DNA of 64,000 nt, taken from contig NZ_RCCA01000001.1 in NCBI RefSeq assembly GCF_003663845.1, positions 1,922,001 through 1,986,000 on the forward strand. Reading direction: 5' to 3'. This document shows, piece after piece, positions 54,514 to 62,593 of this stretch. The position numbers were made by a program, and so were the translations under genes. How positions within the stretch are numbered: position 1 is the stretch's first letter; each line of letters begins with the position of its first letter. The DNA comes from Chryseobacterium sp. 7. GTDB taxonomy: Bacteria > Bacteroidota > Bacteroidia > Flavobacteriales > Weeksellaceae. Below the pieces are notes generated by a model, which made no database searches, was not told the origin of the DNA, and saw only the letters and a program-made list of their open reading frames with translations.

Positions 54514-55090
54514 TTACTGCTTTTCTTTTATAAGTGTTTCGATTTTAAGTTTTGTCGTATTCCACTCATCATCTAAAATACTGTAATAAGCAGCATTTCT
54601 TGTGCTGCCGTCACTTAGAACTTTATCTTTACGTAAAATACCTTCAAATACACCACCAATTTTTTCAATGGCTTTTCTTGATCTGAAATTATTGTCTTTT
54701 GTTTTTAATTGTACTCTGTTGGTTTTCAAGCAGTTTACATTCAATATTGATGGCTGTTCCCCAGAATTCTTTAGTAATCCATGTCCATCCGATTTCCAAT
54801 TTTTTGTCTGCAGGGTAAATTTCAAAAAAACGTGTGGATCCAATTAGTTTTCCGGTTTCTTTATGACGAATTACAAATGGGTATTGATTTCCCGTCTCTC
54901 TTTCGGATAATGCAGATTCATAGTTTTTATAAAACAGGGTTTTGTCTGAACAGTCTGTAGGAACCAGTGCCCAGAGTTCTTTATCAGCAGCAGCGGTATA
55001 TAATTCTTCAAAATGTTCTTTTTCAAGAGGAATTAATTCAATGGTTTTTCCTTTCAGAATTGTTGGGTAAGCAATCCACTTTTCTTTCAT
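54514..55090 (-). pseudogene. GNAT acetyltransferase, frame broken by a small deletion
   Basis: The first part (55090 down to ~54735) reads as a RimJ/RimL-type GNAT, with KGKTIELIPLEKEHFEEL and IGWTWITKEFWGTAINIECK. After IECKLL the frame runs off, while the rest of the family (LKTNRVQLKTKDNNFRSRKAIEKIGGVFEG) continues in another frame. The stretch that normally links IECK to LKTNRVQ (about 8-10 residues) is missing, so this is a short out-of-frame deletion rather than a single-base error. Probably inactive. Confidence 0.75.
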
Positions 55091-55246
55091 GGTTTATTTT
55101 TGTAGATCGAAATTAATGAAAAATGAAAATCTAAGTTCAAAAAAATAAGTGATTTTATACCATGTTGATGACTGTATTTTTGTTATTGGTTAAAATGGAA
55201 CATAAAAATGACAAAAACGGACTAGATTTTAATGCACAAGCATATC

Positions 55247-55254
55247 TAAATTTG
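55247..55254 (+). promoter_or_regulatory. -7 box of the MFS gene
   Basis: TAAATTTG, 27 bases before the ATG at 55282. Confidence 0.6.
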
Positions 55255-55281
55255 CACAAGGAATTTTTATCAACTGTTATA

Positions 55282-56439
55282 ATGAACGAGAGAGAATCTT
55301 TTAATGCCAAAATGCCGACAGCCTGTTTTTTACTTTTCTTTGCCCACGGACTTGTTTTTTCTTCATGGGCGAGCCGGATTCCAATCATTAAAACAGCACT
55401 TTCCATTAATGAAGCACAATTGGGAACACTTTTGCTTCTTATGCCGATAGGACAGCTTTCCACCATGGTTTTGGCCGGAAAGCTGATCAGTATTTACGGA
55501 AGCAGCGGCATTATTAAAAGATGTTTTTTGCTGTATCCTTTTTTTCTGTTATTAATTGGTTTGTCACCTTCTTATTGGACGCTGGGAGTTGTTCTGTTCT
55601 TTTTTGGAGTTTCCGGGAACATGTGCAATATCGCCATCAATACACAGGCTATTGAAATAGAATCTATCACCAAAAGAACACTTCTTTCTTCCTATCATGG
55701 AGCCTGGTGTTTTGCAGGTCTTACAGGAGCCGTCATAGGTTTGCTTATGATTAACCTCCATGTGGGAACTTTTTACCATTTTGCTGTTATTTTCATTTTG
55801 GTAGGAATCCTTTGGTACTACAGTAAAAGAAATCTGACGAATATTATTCATAAGGCAGAACCTCAAACCCGTTCCATATTCAAGGCTGTGAATCCAACAT
55901 TGGTTGGTTTGGGAATTATAGGATTCCTGAGTATGGCGATTGAAGGAGCCATGTTCGACTGGAGCGGAGTGTATTTTCAAACAATAGTTAAAGCACCTGA
56001 AAATCTTGTGATACTGGGATATACGAGTTTTATTTTAATGATGACTTTAGGCCGTTTTATCGGAAACAGAATCATTGAAAAGTATGGGAAAAAGATTGTT
56101 CTGCAATGTTGCGGTATTTTGATGAGCGGAGGACTCTTCCTAAGTGTTTTCTTTCCGCAACTGTGGATCTGCATCATTGCTTTTATGATTATTGGTCTTG
56201 GAAGTTCACTAAGTGTACCTTCTGTTTACAGCACGGTAGGAAAGGTGAGTACGGTAGCTCCGAGTATTGCTTTGTCATTTGTTTCCAGCATCTCGTTTTT
56301 AGGATTTTTGATGGGTCCGCCTCTTATCGGATATATTGCGGAAAGCTTTGATCTCAGATACTCTTATGGCCTATTTGCCTGTTTTGGAATTTTACTGGCT
56401 ATTATGGCAGGGCAGATGAAAGTATTCAGGAAATCGTAA
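55282..56439 (+). CDS. MFS transporter (YbjJ-like)
   Basis: 385 residues, twelve predicted helices. The first helix (CFLLFFAHGLVFSSWASRIPIIK) and the NMCNIAINTQAIEIE region are typical of the YbjJ/fucose-permease-related MFS group. Substrate unknown. The ORF is open from 55162, but the promoter at 55247-55254 and the MFS start MNERESFNAK favour 55282. Confidence 0.85.
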   Translation: MNERESFNAKMPTACFLLFFAHGLVFSSWASRIPIIKTALSINEAQLGTLLLLMPIGQLSTMVLAGKLISIYGSSGIIKRCFLLYPFFLLLIGLSPSYWTLGVVLFFFGVSGNMCNIAINTQAIEIESITKRTLLSSYHGAWCFAGLTGAVIGLLMINLHVGTFYHFAVIFILVGILWYYSKRNLTNIIHKAEPQTRSIFKAVNPTLVGLGIIGFLSMAIEGAMFDWSGVYFQTIVKAPENLVILGYTSFILMMTLGRFIGNRIIEKYGKKIVLQCCGILMSGGLFLSVFFPQLWICIIAFMIIGLGSSLSVPSVYSTVGKVSTVAPSIALSFVSSISFLGFLMGPPLIGYIAESFDLRYSYGLFACFGILLAIMAGQMKVFRKS

Positions 56440-56464
56440 TGAATTTTTCTGTTATTAATAAAAT

Positions 56465-56494
56465 ACAGCCCTGAATTCAAGGAATTCAGGGCTG
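56465..56494. terminator. Bidirectional terminator between MFS and NTF2-like genes
   Basis: cagccctgaattc / gaattcagggctg, 3-base loop; the T-rich tail is better on the minus strand. Confidence 0.8.
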
Positions 56495-56508
56495 TTACTC
56501 TATAAAAT

Positions 56509-56898
56509 TTAAATCCAGTTTTCTATAAGATGAAGCCACAACGCTTTTTCTTTATTAAGCAGAAAAACAGCAGATGATTTCCTTTTGGTTGTGATTTCTC
56601 CGGTAACCTGTGTTTCAATATACGTTGCCAATCCATGATGCTCAGAATGATTGACAACCATATTTTCAACCTGAATATTTCTCTCCGGAAATTTTCCAAA
56701 TACGGCCGGAAGCCATTCTTCAAGCATAGATAGGGTAACGGTCTCTCCGTTTCCGTTTATCATTTTAAAATCTGGCGAGAATCCGGCTAACAGTTCCTTA
56801 TAAAGACTTTTCTGATTCTCCGCTTTACCCTGAAACCATTTTTCAATATTTTTGTGGAACTCTTCTATTTCCCAAATGATTTTTTCTGTATTTTTCAT
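56509..56898 (-). CDS. NTF2/SnoaL-like protein
   Basis: 129 residues with the cone-shaped NTF2-like pattern (KNIEKWFQGKAENQKSLYKELLAGFSPDF and a closing LHLIENWI). Members are enzymes or small-molecule binders; the role here is unknown. Divergent from the MarR operon across a 140-bp control region holding the MarR palindrome. Confidence 0.7.
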   Translation of the reverse strand: MKNTEKIIWEIEEFHKNIEKWFQGKAENQKSLYKELLAGFSPDFKMINGNGETVTLSMLEEWLPAVFGKFPERNIQVENMVVNHSEHHGLATYIETQVTGEITTKRKSSAVFLLNKEKALWLHLIENWI

Positions 56899-56981
56899 AA
56901 TTAAATGTATTTATTTTTGATTTAAATTTACCTTTTAGTCAATGATTTTTCATTAAAATTTTAATTGATTTAATAAAATAT

Positions 56982-57005
56982 AAAGTTAACTATATAGTTG
57001 ACTTT
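56982..57005. promoter_or_regulatory. MarR-type operator
   Basis: A 24-base inverted repeat with one mismatched pair: AAAGTtAAC-TATATA-GTTgACTTT, with a perfect AACTATATAGTT centre. It overlaps the -7 region (TATATTTTG, 57005-57013) of the MarR gene and lies between divergent genes. Confidence 0.65.
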
Positions 57006-57038
57006 ATATTTTGTATATTTACAACAAATATAGTACAA

Positions 57039-57533
57039 ATGGATTTTGATTTTATTAAAGAATTAAGATATAAAGCTCTGGACAGCAGGCTGAAAAGAAT
57101 CAGCGACAGGATGTCTCATGATGTACGGAAATTTTATAAAGAATTCGGGATTGATGTGGAGCCCAACTGGTATCTGGTTTTTATGCTGCTGCAAAAGAGG
57201 GGTGAAATCTCAATTACTGATATTGCTGAACCATTAGGATATTCGCATCCGTCTGTGGTAGTTATCGTTAAAAAAATGAGTGAAAGCGGTTATCTCATCA
57301 TCAAAAAAGATAAGGTGGATAAACGCAAACAGATTATTTCATTATCTCCAAAAGCTATTGAAATGCTTCCCCGGCTTGAACAGATTTGGGACAGTTGTGA
57401 AAAAGCCATTCTGAAGGTATTATCAGAAGATCTCTCAATTTTCACTTATCTGGATCACATTGATCAGGAATTAAAAAATGAATCTTTTCATCACAGGTTT
57501 AAACAGGAATATTTAAAATCAATCCAATCATGA
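57039..57533 (+). CDS. MarR-family regulator
   Basis: 164 residues. Winged helix in the middle (ISITDIAEPLGYSHPSVVVIVKKMSESGYLIIKKDKVDKRKQIISLS) with flanking dimerisation helices. It overlaps the following secreted-protein gene by 4 bases (ATGA). The palindrome at 56982-57005 in its promoter suggests self-repression, and perhaps control of the divergent NTF2-like gene. Confidence 0.88.
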   Translation: MDFDFIKELRYKALDSRLKRISDRMSHDVRKFYKEFGIDVEPNWYLVFMLLQKRGEISITDIAEPLGYSHPSVVVIVKKMSESGYLIIKKDKVDKRKQIISLSPKAIEMLPRLEQIWDSCEKAILKVLSEDLSIFTYLDHIDQELKNESFHHRFKQEYLKSIQS

Positions 57534-58294
57534 AAACATTAATTCTCATCACAGCGTTTCTTTTTTCTCATAGTTTGATTTCGGCAACGGAAACAAAAGT
57601 AATGGTCAGAGCAAAAGCAAGAGATGCCAAATTTATCGGAACTTCATTGGGAGGAGCTCATATTATCATCAGAAATAAGCTTAACCAAAGAATTCTGGCA
57701 GAAGGAAATACCACCGGAAGCACCGGAAATACAGATCTGATTATGAAAACTCCCAAAATCCGTGGAAACTCCATTGCAGATGAGCAGACAGGAGGCTTTA
57801 TGGCAGCAGTGGATATTGATGAACCTACATTTGTGAATATAGAAGTCATTTCTCCTTTGAACAGCAAGCAGGCGCAAGCCGTGGTAAATACAGAACTATG
57901 GCTTATTCCGGGCAAGCATATTTTAGGAGATGGAATTATCCTGGAGATTCCGGGATATATTATTGATATTCTGAAGCCCAGAACCCATCAGTATATTGCT
58001 TTGAACAGCATTAAAGATAAACCCTTTCTGTTTCAGGCTAATATTGTGATGATGTGCGGATGCGTCATTGATAAAGGAGGTCTATGGAATTCCGATGAAA
58101 TTGAAGTAAAAGGAATTCTGAAAAAGGACGGAAAATTTGTAAAAAATGTTGAAATGTCTTTAGTGTCAACCAATCTGTTTGAAGGAAGCCAAATGATCAT
58201 TTCTCCGGGAAATTATGAACTCACTCTGTATGCTTATCACGAAAAAACCGGAAATACAGGGGTAGATAAGGTAAATTATGTGGTTTTTGAATAA
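57530..58294 (+). CDS. Secreted protein, uncharacterised
   Basis: 254 residues with a signal peptide (MKTLILITAFLFSHSLISATE) and a mainly beta composition. One Cys pair (MMCGC). I recognise no family. Translationally coupled to the MarR gene by a 4-base overlap, so it is probably made under the same control. A strong bidirectional hairpin follows. Confidence 0.6.
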   Translation: MKTLILITAFLFSHSLISATETKVMVRAKARDAKFIGTSLGGAHIIIRNKLNQRILAEGNTTGSTGNTDLIMKTPKIRGNSIADEQTGGFMAAVDIDEPTFVNIEVISPLNSKQAQAVVNTELWLIPGKHILGDGIILEIPGYIIDILKPRTHQYIALNSIKDKPFLFQANIVMMCGCVIDKGGLWNSDEIEVKGILKKDGKFVKNVEMSLVSTNLFEGSQMIISPGNYELTLYAYHEKTGNTGVDKVNYVVFE

Positions 58295-58313
58295 ACGAAA
58301 TAAAATATATTCG

Positions 58314-58348
58314 AATGAAAAGAGACTTCTGTGAGGTCTCTTTTGCAT
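58314..58348. terminator. Bidirectional terminator at 58.3 kb
   Basis: aaaagagac / gtctctttt, 9-base loop, with aatg / catt outer pairs. Confidence 0.82.
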
Positions 58349-58590
58349 TATAAAACCTGAAGTTCTTTAAAAACCTCAATAATGGCCTCAATTAGCCCTT
58401 TATCTATATTTTTTTCCGCAGCAGCGTCCGGAAGGAGAGCCCTTAAGTCACCGTGATCATCACGTTCAATAACCACTTCAGTTCCATCCACATCTACGTA
58501 TAATTTGTATCCATAAGAGAAGGTGGCAAGTTTTCCATTGAAAAGCAGTTCTTTACCCTTATACGTTACGGGTACTTCAAATTCTTCCAT
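58348..58590 (-). CDS. Small conserved-type acidic protein, uncharacterised
   Basis: 80 residues, no signal peptide, mixed beta strands then a C-terminal helix (KGLIEAIIEVFKELQVL). Begins MEEFEVPVTYKGKELLF. Coding character (codon use and composition) looks real, and the terminator next to its stop codon fits. I do not recognise the family. Confidence 0.65.
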   Translation of the reverse strand: MEEFEVPVTYKGKELLFNGKLATFSYGYKLYVDVDGTEVVIERDDHGDLRALLPDAAAEKNIDKGLIEAIIEVFKELQVL

Positions 58591-58786
58591 TGCTGTAAGT
58601 TTATATTCAATTTAAAATCCGGGCAAATGTCGGAAAATTTTCATTCATATTCTCATACAAGTTTTCCTGATAAAGCTAAATAATCCGAATCACCAGGAAT
58701 TTTTCCGGGTTAAAATCTGTATATTTATCGATAGTTATGAAAGCATTTCTAAAAAGAAATGATCAATGCAATTGAAACAAACCTTT

Positions 58787-60088
58787 ATGAAAAATACAAT
58801 TACCCTTTTCTGGTTCAGACGTGATTTGAGGTTAGAAGATAATGTAGGGCTTCACCACGCTCTTCAGTCTGAAGCTCCGGTAATGCCTGTTTTTATATTT
58901 GATACGGATATTCTCGATAAGCTTGATGATAAGGAAGACAGAAGGGTAGACTATATTCACCAGGTCTTGGAAGATATTAATATTTCATTGAAAAAGCACC
59001 ATTCAAAGCTCAGTACTTATTGCGGAAAACCTATAGAAATATTCAGAAAACTTGCTGAAGAATATACTATTGAAAGTGTTTTCTGCAACAGAGATTATGA
59101 ACCTCAGGCGATTGAGAGAGATAAGGAAATTTATTATTTTTTTAAAGAAAACAATATTCCTTTTAAAGCTTATAAAGATCAGGTAATTTTTGATAAAGAC
59201 CAGATTATTAAAAAAGACGGCTCTCCTTACACTGTTTATACTCCTTTTGCCAGGAAATGGAGGGAAACATTGACTCCTGAACATTATCAATCTGTTGAGC
59301 TAAACTTTAAAAACCTTTTTCCACAGGAATATTCTGACATTCTTACTTTAAAGGAAACCGGTTTTAAAAAAACGGATTTTGATTTTAAAAAACCGATTCT
59401 GAATGCTTCTATTATTGATAACTATGATCAATTTCGGGATTATCCGGCATTACAGCATACTACACAGCTCGGAACTGCTTTACGGTTCGGAACCATCAGC
59501 ATCAGAAAATGTGTGGCTTTTGCATTGAAACATAATACGGTATGGCTTTCGGAACTGATCTGGCGGGAATTTTTTATGCAGATTTTATATCATTTTCCTC
59601 AGGTGGTTCATCAATCATTCAAAATTCAGTACGATAATATTCATTGGCGGAATAATGAGGAAGAGTTTAAACACTGGTGTGAAGGAACTACAGGTTACCC
59701 AATTGTAGATGCCGGAATGAGAGAGTTGAATCAGACAGGTTTTATGCATAACCGGGTAAGAATGATCGTTGCAAGCTTTTTATGTAAACACTTACTGATC
59801 GACTGGCGTTGGGGAGAAGCTTATTTTGCCTTAAAACTCAATGATTATGATCTGTCCGCAAATAATGGAAACTGGCAATGGGCGGCAGGTTCGGGCTGTG
59901 ATGCAGCTCCTTATTTCAGAGTTTTTAATCCGACCGCTCAGATGGAAAAGTTTGATAAAGACTTACTGTACATCAAAAAGTGGCTTCCAGAATGGAATAC
60001 ACCAGAATATCCTTCTCCAATAGTAGAACATACCTTTGCCCGTGAAAGATCCTTATCCGAGTACAAAAAAGGGTTGGCATCATCATGA
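58787..60088 (+). CDS. phr: Deoxyribodipyrimidine photolyase
   Basis: 433 residues. N-terminal photolyase domain starting TLFWFRRDLRLEDN, and a C-terminal FAD-binding domain with LSELIWREFFMQILYHFP, YPIVDAGMRELNQTGFMHNRVRM and the closing DYDLSANNGNWQWAAGSGCDAAPYFRVFNP. Repairs UV-made pyrimidine dimers using blue light. The ATG at 58787 is preferred over 58766. The stop is directly against the convergent ADH gene, with no terminator between. Confidence 0.92.
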   Translation: MKNTITLFWFRRDLRLEDNVGLHHALQSEAPVMPVFIFDTDILDKLDDKEDRRVDYIHQVLEDINISLKKHHSKLSTYCGKPIEIFRKLAEEYTIESVFCNRDYEPQAIERDKEIYYFFKENNIPFKAYKDQVIFDKDQIIKKDGSPYTVYTPFARKWRETLTPEHYQSVELNFKNLFPQEYSDILTLKETGFKKTDFDFKKPILNASIIDNYDQFRDYPALQHTTQLGTALRFGTISIRKCVAFALKHNTVWLSELIWREFFMQILYHFPQVVHQSFKIQYDNIHWRNNEEEFKHWCEGTTGYPIVDAGMRELNQTGFMHNRVRMIVASFLCKHLLIDWRWGEAYFALKLNDYDLSANNGNWQWAAGSGCDAAPYFRVFNPTAQMEKFDKDLLYIKKWLPEWNTPEYPSPIVEHTFARERSLSEYKKGLASS

Positions 60089-61198
60089 TCAACACCGGGC
60101 TTCGGGAGAACAGCAGAAATAAAATAGCCGGAAGTAATTTACTCTCGGCTTTATATTCTGTAATTTGTTGTATTCTGGGATCAGAACGGCTCTGCCTTTA
60201 ATTTTTCCGTTTCTCATTCGGTCATATACCTCATTAGCCTGATCCAGGTTATATTTTTCAATTTCAATATGAATTTTTTTATGTCTTGCCAATCCTACCA
60301 CTTCCATGAGCTCAACTCTTGATCCCCAGTAAGGATTTGTTATGCTCACTCCAAATGGCAGACCAGACATGCTGTATTGATAATGCCCACCGCCTAGTCC
60401 AACGATAGTAAGGTCACCATCCAGACTCACAATTTTACTTCCAAGTTCAATGGTTGATGTAGCCCCTACAAAATCAATAACTACTTTAGCTTTTTTAATT
60501 CCAGTGATTTTTTGAATCTGTTCCGCAGCATCTGCATCTTTCGAGTTCACAGTAAAAGTAGCGCCTAGTTCTTTGGCGAAGGCCAGCTTTTCATTTGTCA
60601 CATCACACGCAATGATCGTACTGCCACTAACTTCTCTAAGGATTTGCAGGGCAACGTGTCCAAGTCCTCCCACACCAATTACTACAACGTATTCATCCGG
60701 GGTTAATTTAGACAATGATCTTTTAATCGCAGAATAAGGGGTGAGGGCTGCATCAGTAAGAGGAGCTGCAATCACAGGATCCAGATCATAAATAGGAACT
60801 AATAACCTAGAAGAGGGTACAAGCATATACTCAGCCATTCCTCCGTCTAGTCCCAAACCGCCTCCATAAGCCATTTCTGACTGATGATCACAATAGTTTT
60901 CTTTGGATTGCTGACAAGGTTTACAATGACCGCATCCCCAGGGACCATACACCAAAACAGCATCTCCTTTTTTATATCCTTTCACATCAGGGCCTACTTC
61001 TTCAATCCAGCCCGCATTTTCATGGCCTAATGTGAATACTGAACCTGCTACGGTTCCTTCATCAATAATGTGAAGATCAGAGTGGCATACGCCGGCGCCT
61101 CCAATTTTCAATAAGACTTCATCACCTTTAGGAGTGGGTTTTTCCATATCATTTACAACACGGACATCTTTGTGCCCGAAAAAACGTACTGCTTTCAT
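60089..61198 (-). CDS. Zinc-dependent alcohol dehydrogenase with unusual C-terminal extension
   Basis: 369 residues, MDR type. Catalytic zinc ligands in GVCHSDLH and GHENAGWIEEVG; structural zinc in GPWGCGHCKPCQQSKENYC; NAD site GVGGLGHVALQ. The usual end is near KGRAVLIP; here the frame goes on for ~28 residues ending in CCSPEARC and stops right at the photolyase stop. The extension is probably read-through of former intergenic DNA after a small rearrangement. Aldehyde/alcohol substrate unknown. Confidence 0.88.
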   Translation of the reverse strand: MKAVRFFGHKDVRVVNDMEKPTPKGDEVLLKIGGAGVCHSDLHIIDEGTVAGSVFTLGHENAGWIEEVGPDVKGYKKGDAVLVYGPWGCGHCKPCQQSKENYCDHQSEMAYGGGLGLDGGMAEYMLVPSSRLLVPIYDLDPVIAAPLTDAALTPYSAIKRSLSKLTPDEYVVVIGVGGLGHVALQILREVSGSTIIACDVTNEKLAFAKELGATFTVNSKDADAAEQIQKITGIKKAKVVIDFVGATSTIELGSKIVSLDGDLTIVGLGGGHYQYSMSGLPFGVSITNPYWGSRVELMEVVGLARHKKIHIEIEKYNLDQANEVYDRMRNGKIKGRAVLIPEYNKLQNIKPRVNYFRLFYFCCSPEARC

Positions 61199-61449
61199 AA
61201 CTTAATATTTTAAAACTTATATCTTAAATGTACGAAAATTGATCCTGAATAACGAGTGATTTAATTGGTAATAAACTAATATATCTCATAGAATTAAGAA
61301 TGAAATTCAAGAGCTATTTACTTGAAATTGATTAAATTAAACAAAGTGTAAAGTTTTTTATACGATATGATTGAGATCATACTCGGTGGTATAAACACTT
61401 GGTTATATTTGGGCATAGAAAATTTCATATTTCTGACAAATTACAGTAT
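61199..61449. other. Gene-free stretch with a possible small-transcript start
   Basis: AT-rich. TATATTTG at about 61404-61411 is a good -7 box on the plus strand, about 40 bases before the orphan terminator at 61450. No ORF is credible. Confidence 0.3.
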
Positions 61450-61481
61450 AACCTTCCGATAATTCGGGAGGTTTTTTATTT
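61450..61481 (+). terminator. Orphan terminator
   Basis: aaccttccga / tcgggaggtt (one G-U) followed by TTTTTTATTT on the plus strand. No plus-strand gene lies upstream: the nearest is photolyase, behind the opposite-strand ADH. Confidence 0.7.
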
Positions 61482-61527
61482 ATCTGCAAATCATTGTTTT
61501 AGTCTGATTGTGCAGGTTTTTGAACTG

Positions 61528-61599
61528 TAGCCCCACCAGGGATCGAACCTGGATCTAAAGTTTAGGAAACTTTTATTCTATCCATTGAACTATGAGGCC
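61528..61599 (-). tRNA. tRNA-Arg, anticodon CCT
   Basis: 72-nt cloverleaf on the minus strand. Acceptor GGCCTCA pairs with TGGGGCT (two G-U pairs), anticodon loop TTCCTAA, T arm CCAGG-TTCGATC-CCTGG, discriminator A. CCA is not encoded. Confidence 0.93.
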
Positions 61600-61862
61600 T
61601 GGTTTAACTCATAAAATTACAAATTATTTGCGGGAATAGATTAATGATCAGGATGTTGAGCAGAATATTACTTATAAAATATTCTATGCTACTTCCCGTA
61701 CATGGATTATTCGTCTTTATATCGTCTCATTAAATGTTCATTTATATACCTTATTTTACCTTATTTCATTTTTCTGATGAAAATAATTAATTGTAAAACA
61801 ATAGGTTATACTTTTGTTTGAATTTTAAAGGTATATTAATGTACTTTATTTATATTTATAAG

Positions 61863-61876
61863 TATATTTGTATACT
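61863..61876. promoter_or_regulatory. MarR-type operator with embedded -7 box, before the crt-linked MarR
   Basis: AGTATA-TTTG-TATACT is a perfect inverted repeat (61861-61876); TATATTTG inside it (61863-61870) is a consensus -7 box. The ATG follows at 61889. A weaker similar site (ggtatattaatgtac) lies ~30 bases upstream. Confidence 0.62.
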
Positions 61877-61888
61877 AATTTGTTTGAT

Positions 61889-62548
61889 ATGAATTTTGAT
61901 CTTATAAAATCAGTTGTAGAACTTGTTCAGCAATTTGTGGAGCAAAATGAAGCGAAAACTATATATAGTAATGACCTGAAAGGATTTACAGAATGGGTCA
62001 GCGCTTCCCCGAAGGCTTATCCTGAGATACAAAATCCAGATTGGGTAGGGAAGGAATCAGGAAGAAGTTCAGATAGTGTAATCAATACTTTATTGATAAG
62101 AATAAGCAGATATGCAAAATCTTATTCCAGATCGGTCATGAGTAATTCAGGCTTTTCAAGCCAGGATGATTTCATTTATCTTATAAGCCTGAAAACCATG
62201 GGGGCCATGTCAAAAATGGAATTGATAAAACATAATGTGCAGGAAAAATCTTCAGGTATAGTGGTCATCAACCGCCTCATCCACAATGGCTGGGCTGAAC
62301 AGACGGTCTCTAAGAAAGATAAAAGAGCAAAGCATATTAAAATAACAGACAAAGGGCTCACTGTATTGAATAATCATATGGATGAAATTCGTAAAGCCTC
62401 TCAGGTAGTAACAGGAAATTTAAACCCATCAGAGAGAATGCTGCTTATTTCAATACTTTCCAAACTGGATGAGTTTCATTATTCTGTTTATCAGATGAAT
62501 CTTGAAACAATGGATATGTTAGAAGCCGCTTATAAAAAGCTGAACTGA
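61889..62548 (+). CDS. MarR-family regulator linked to carotenoid gene
   Basis: 219 residues; a longer than usual N-terminal part, then the MarR winged helix (MSKMELIKHNVQEKSSGIVVINRLIHNGWAEQTVSKKDKRAKHIKIT). The ATG at 61889 is chosen because the -7 box lies in the stretch before it; the TTG at 61868 would be inside the operator. Stands 45 bases before crtI on the same strand, so it likely regulates the crt genes and itself. Confidence 0.85.
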   Translation: MNFDLIKSVVELVQQFVEQNEAKTIYSNDLKGFTEWVSASPKAYPEIQNPDWVGKESGRSSDSVINTLLIRISRYAKSYSRSVMSNSGFSSQDDFIYLISLKTMGAMSKMELIKHNVQEKSSGIVVINRLIHNGWAEQTVSKKDKRAKHIKITDKGLTVLNNHMDEIRKASQVVTGNLNPSERMLLISILSKLDEFHYSVYQMNLETMDMLEAAYKKLN

Positions 62549-62593
62549 TCCATAAGCTGCCTTATAAACTCTTGTAAAACTATTAATTAAATA

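Noticed and set aside
61868..61888. TTG start for the crt-linked MarR
   Set aside because: It lies within the operator and -7 box; ATG at 61889 fits better.
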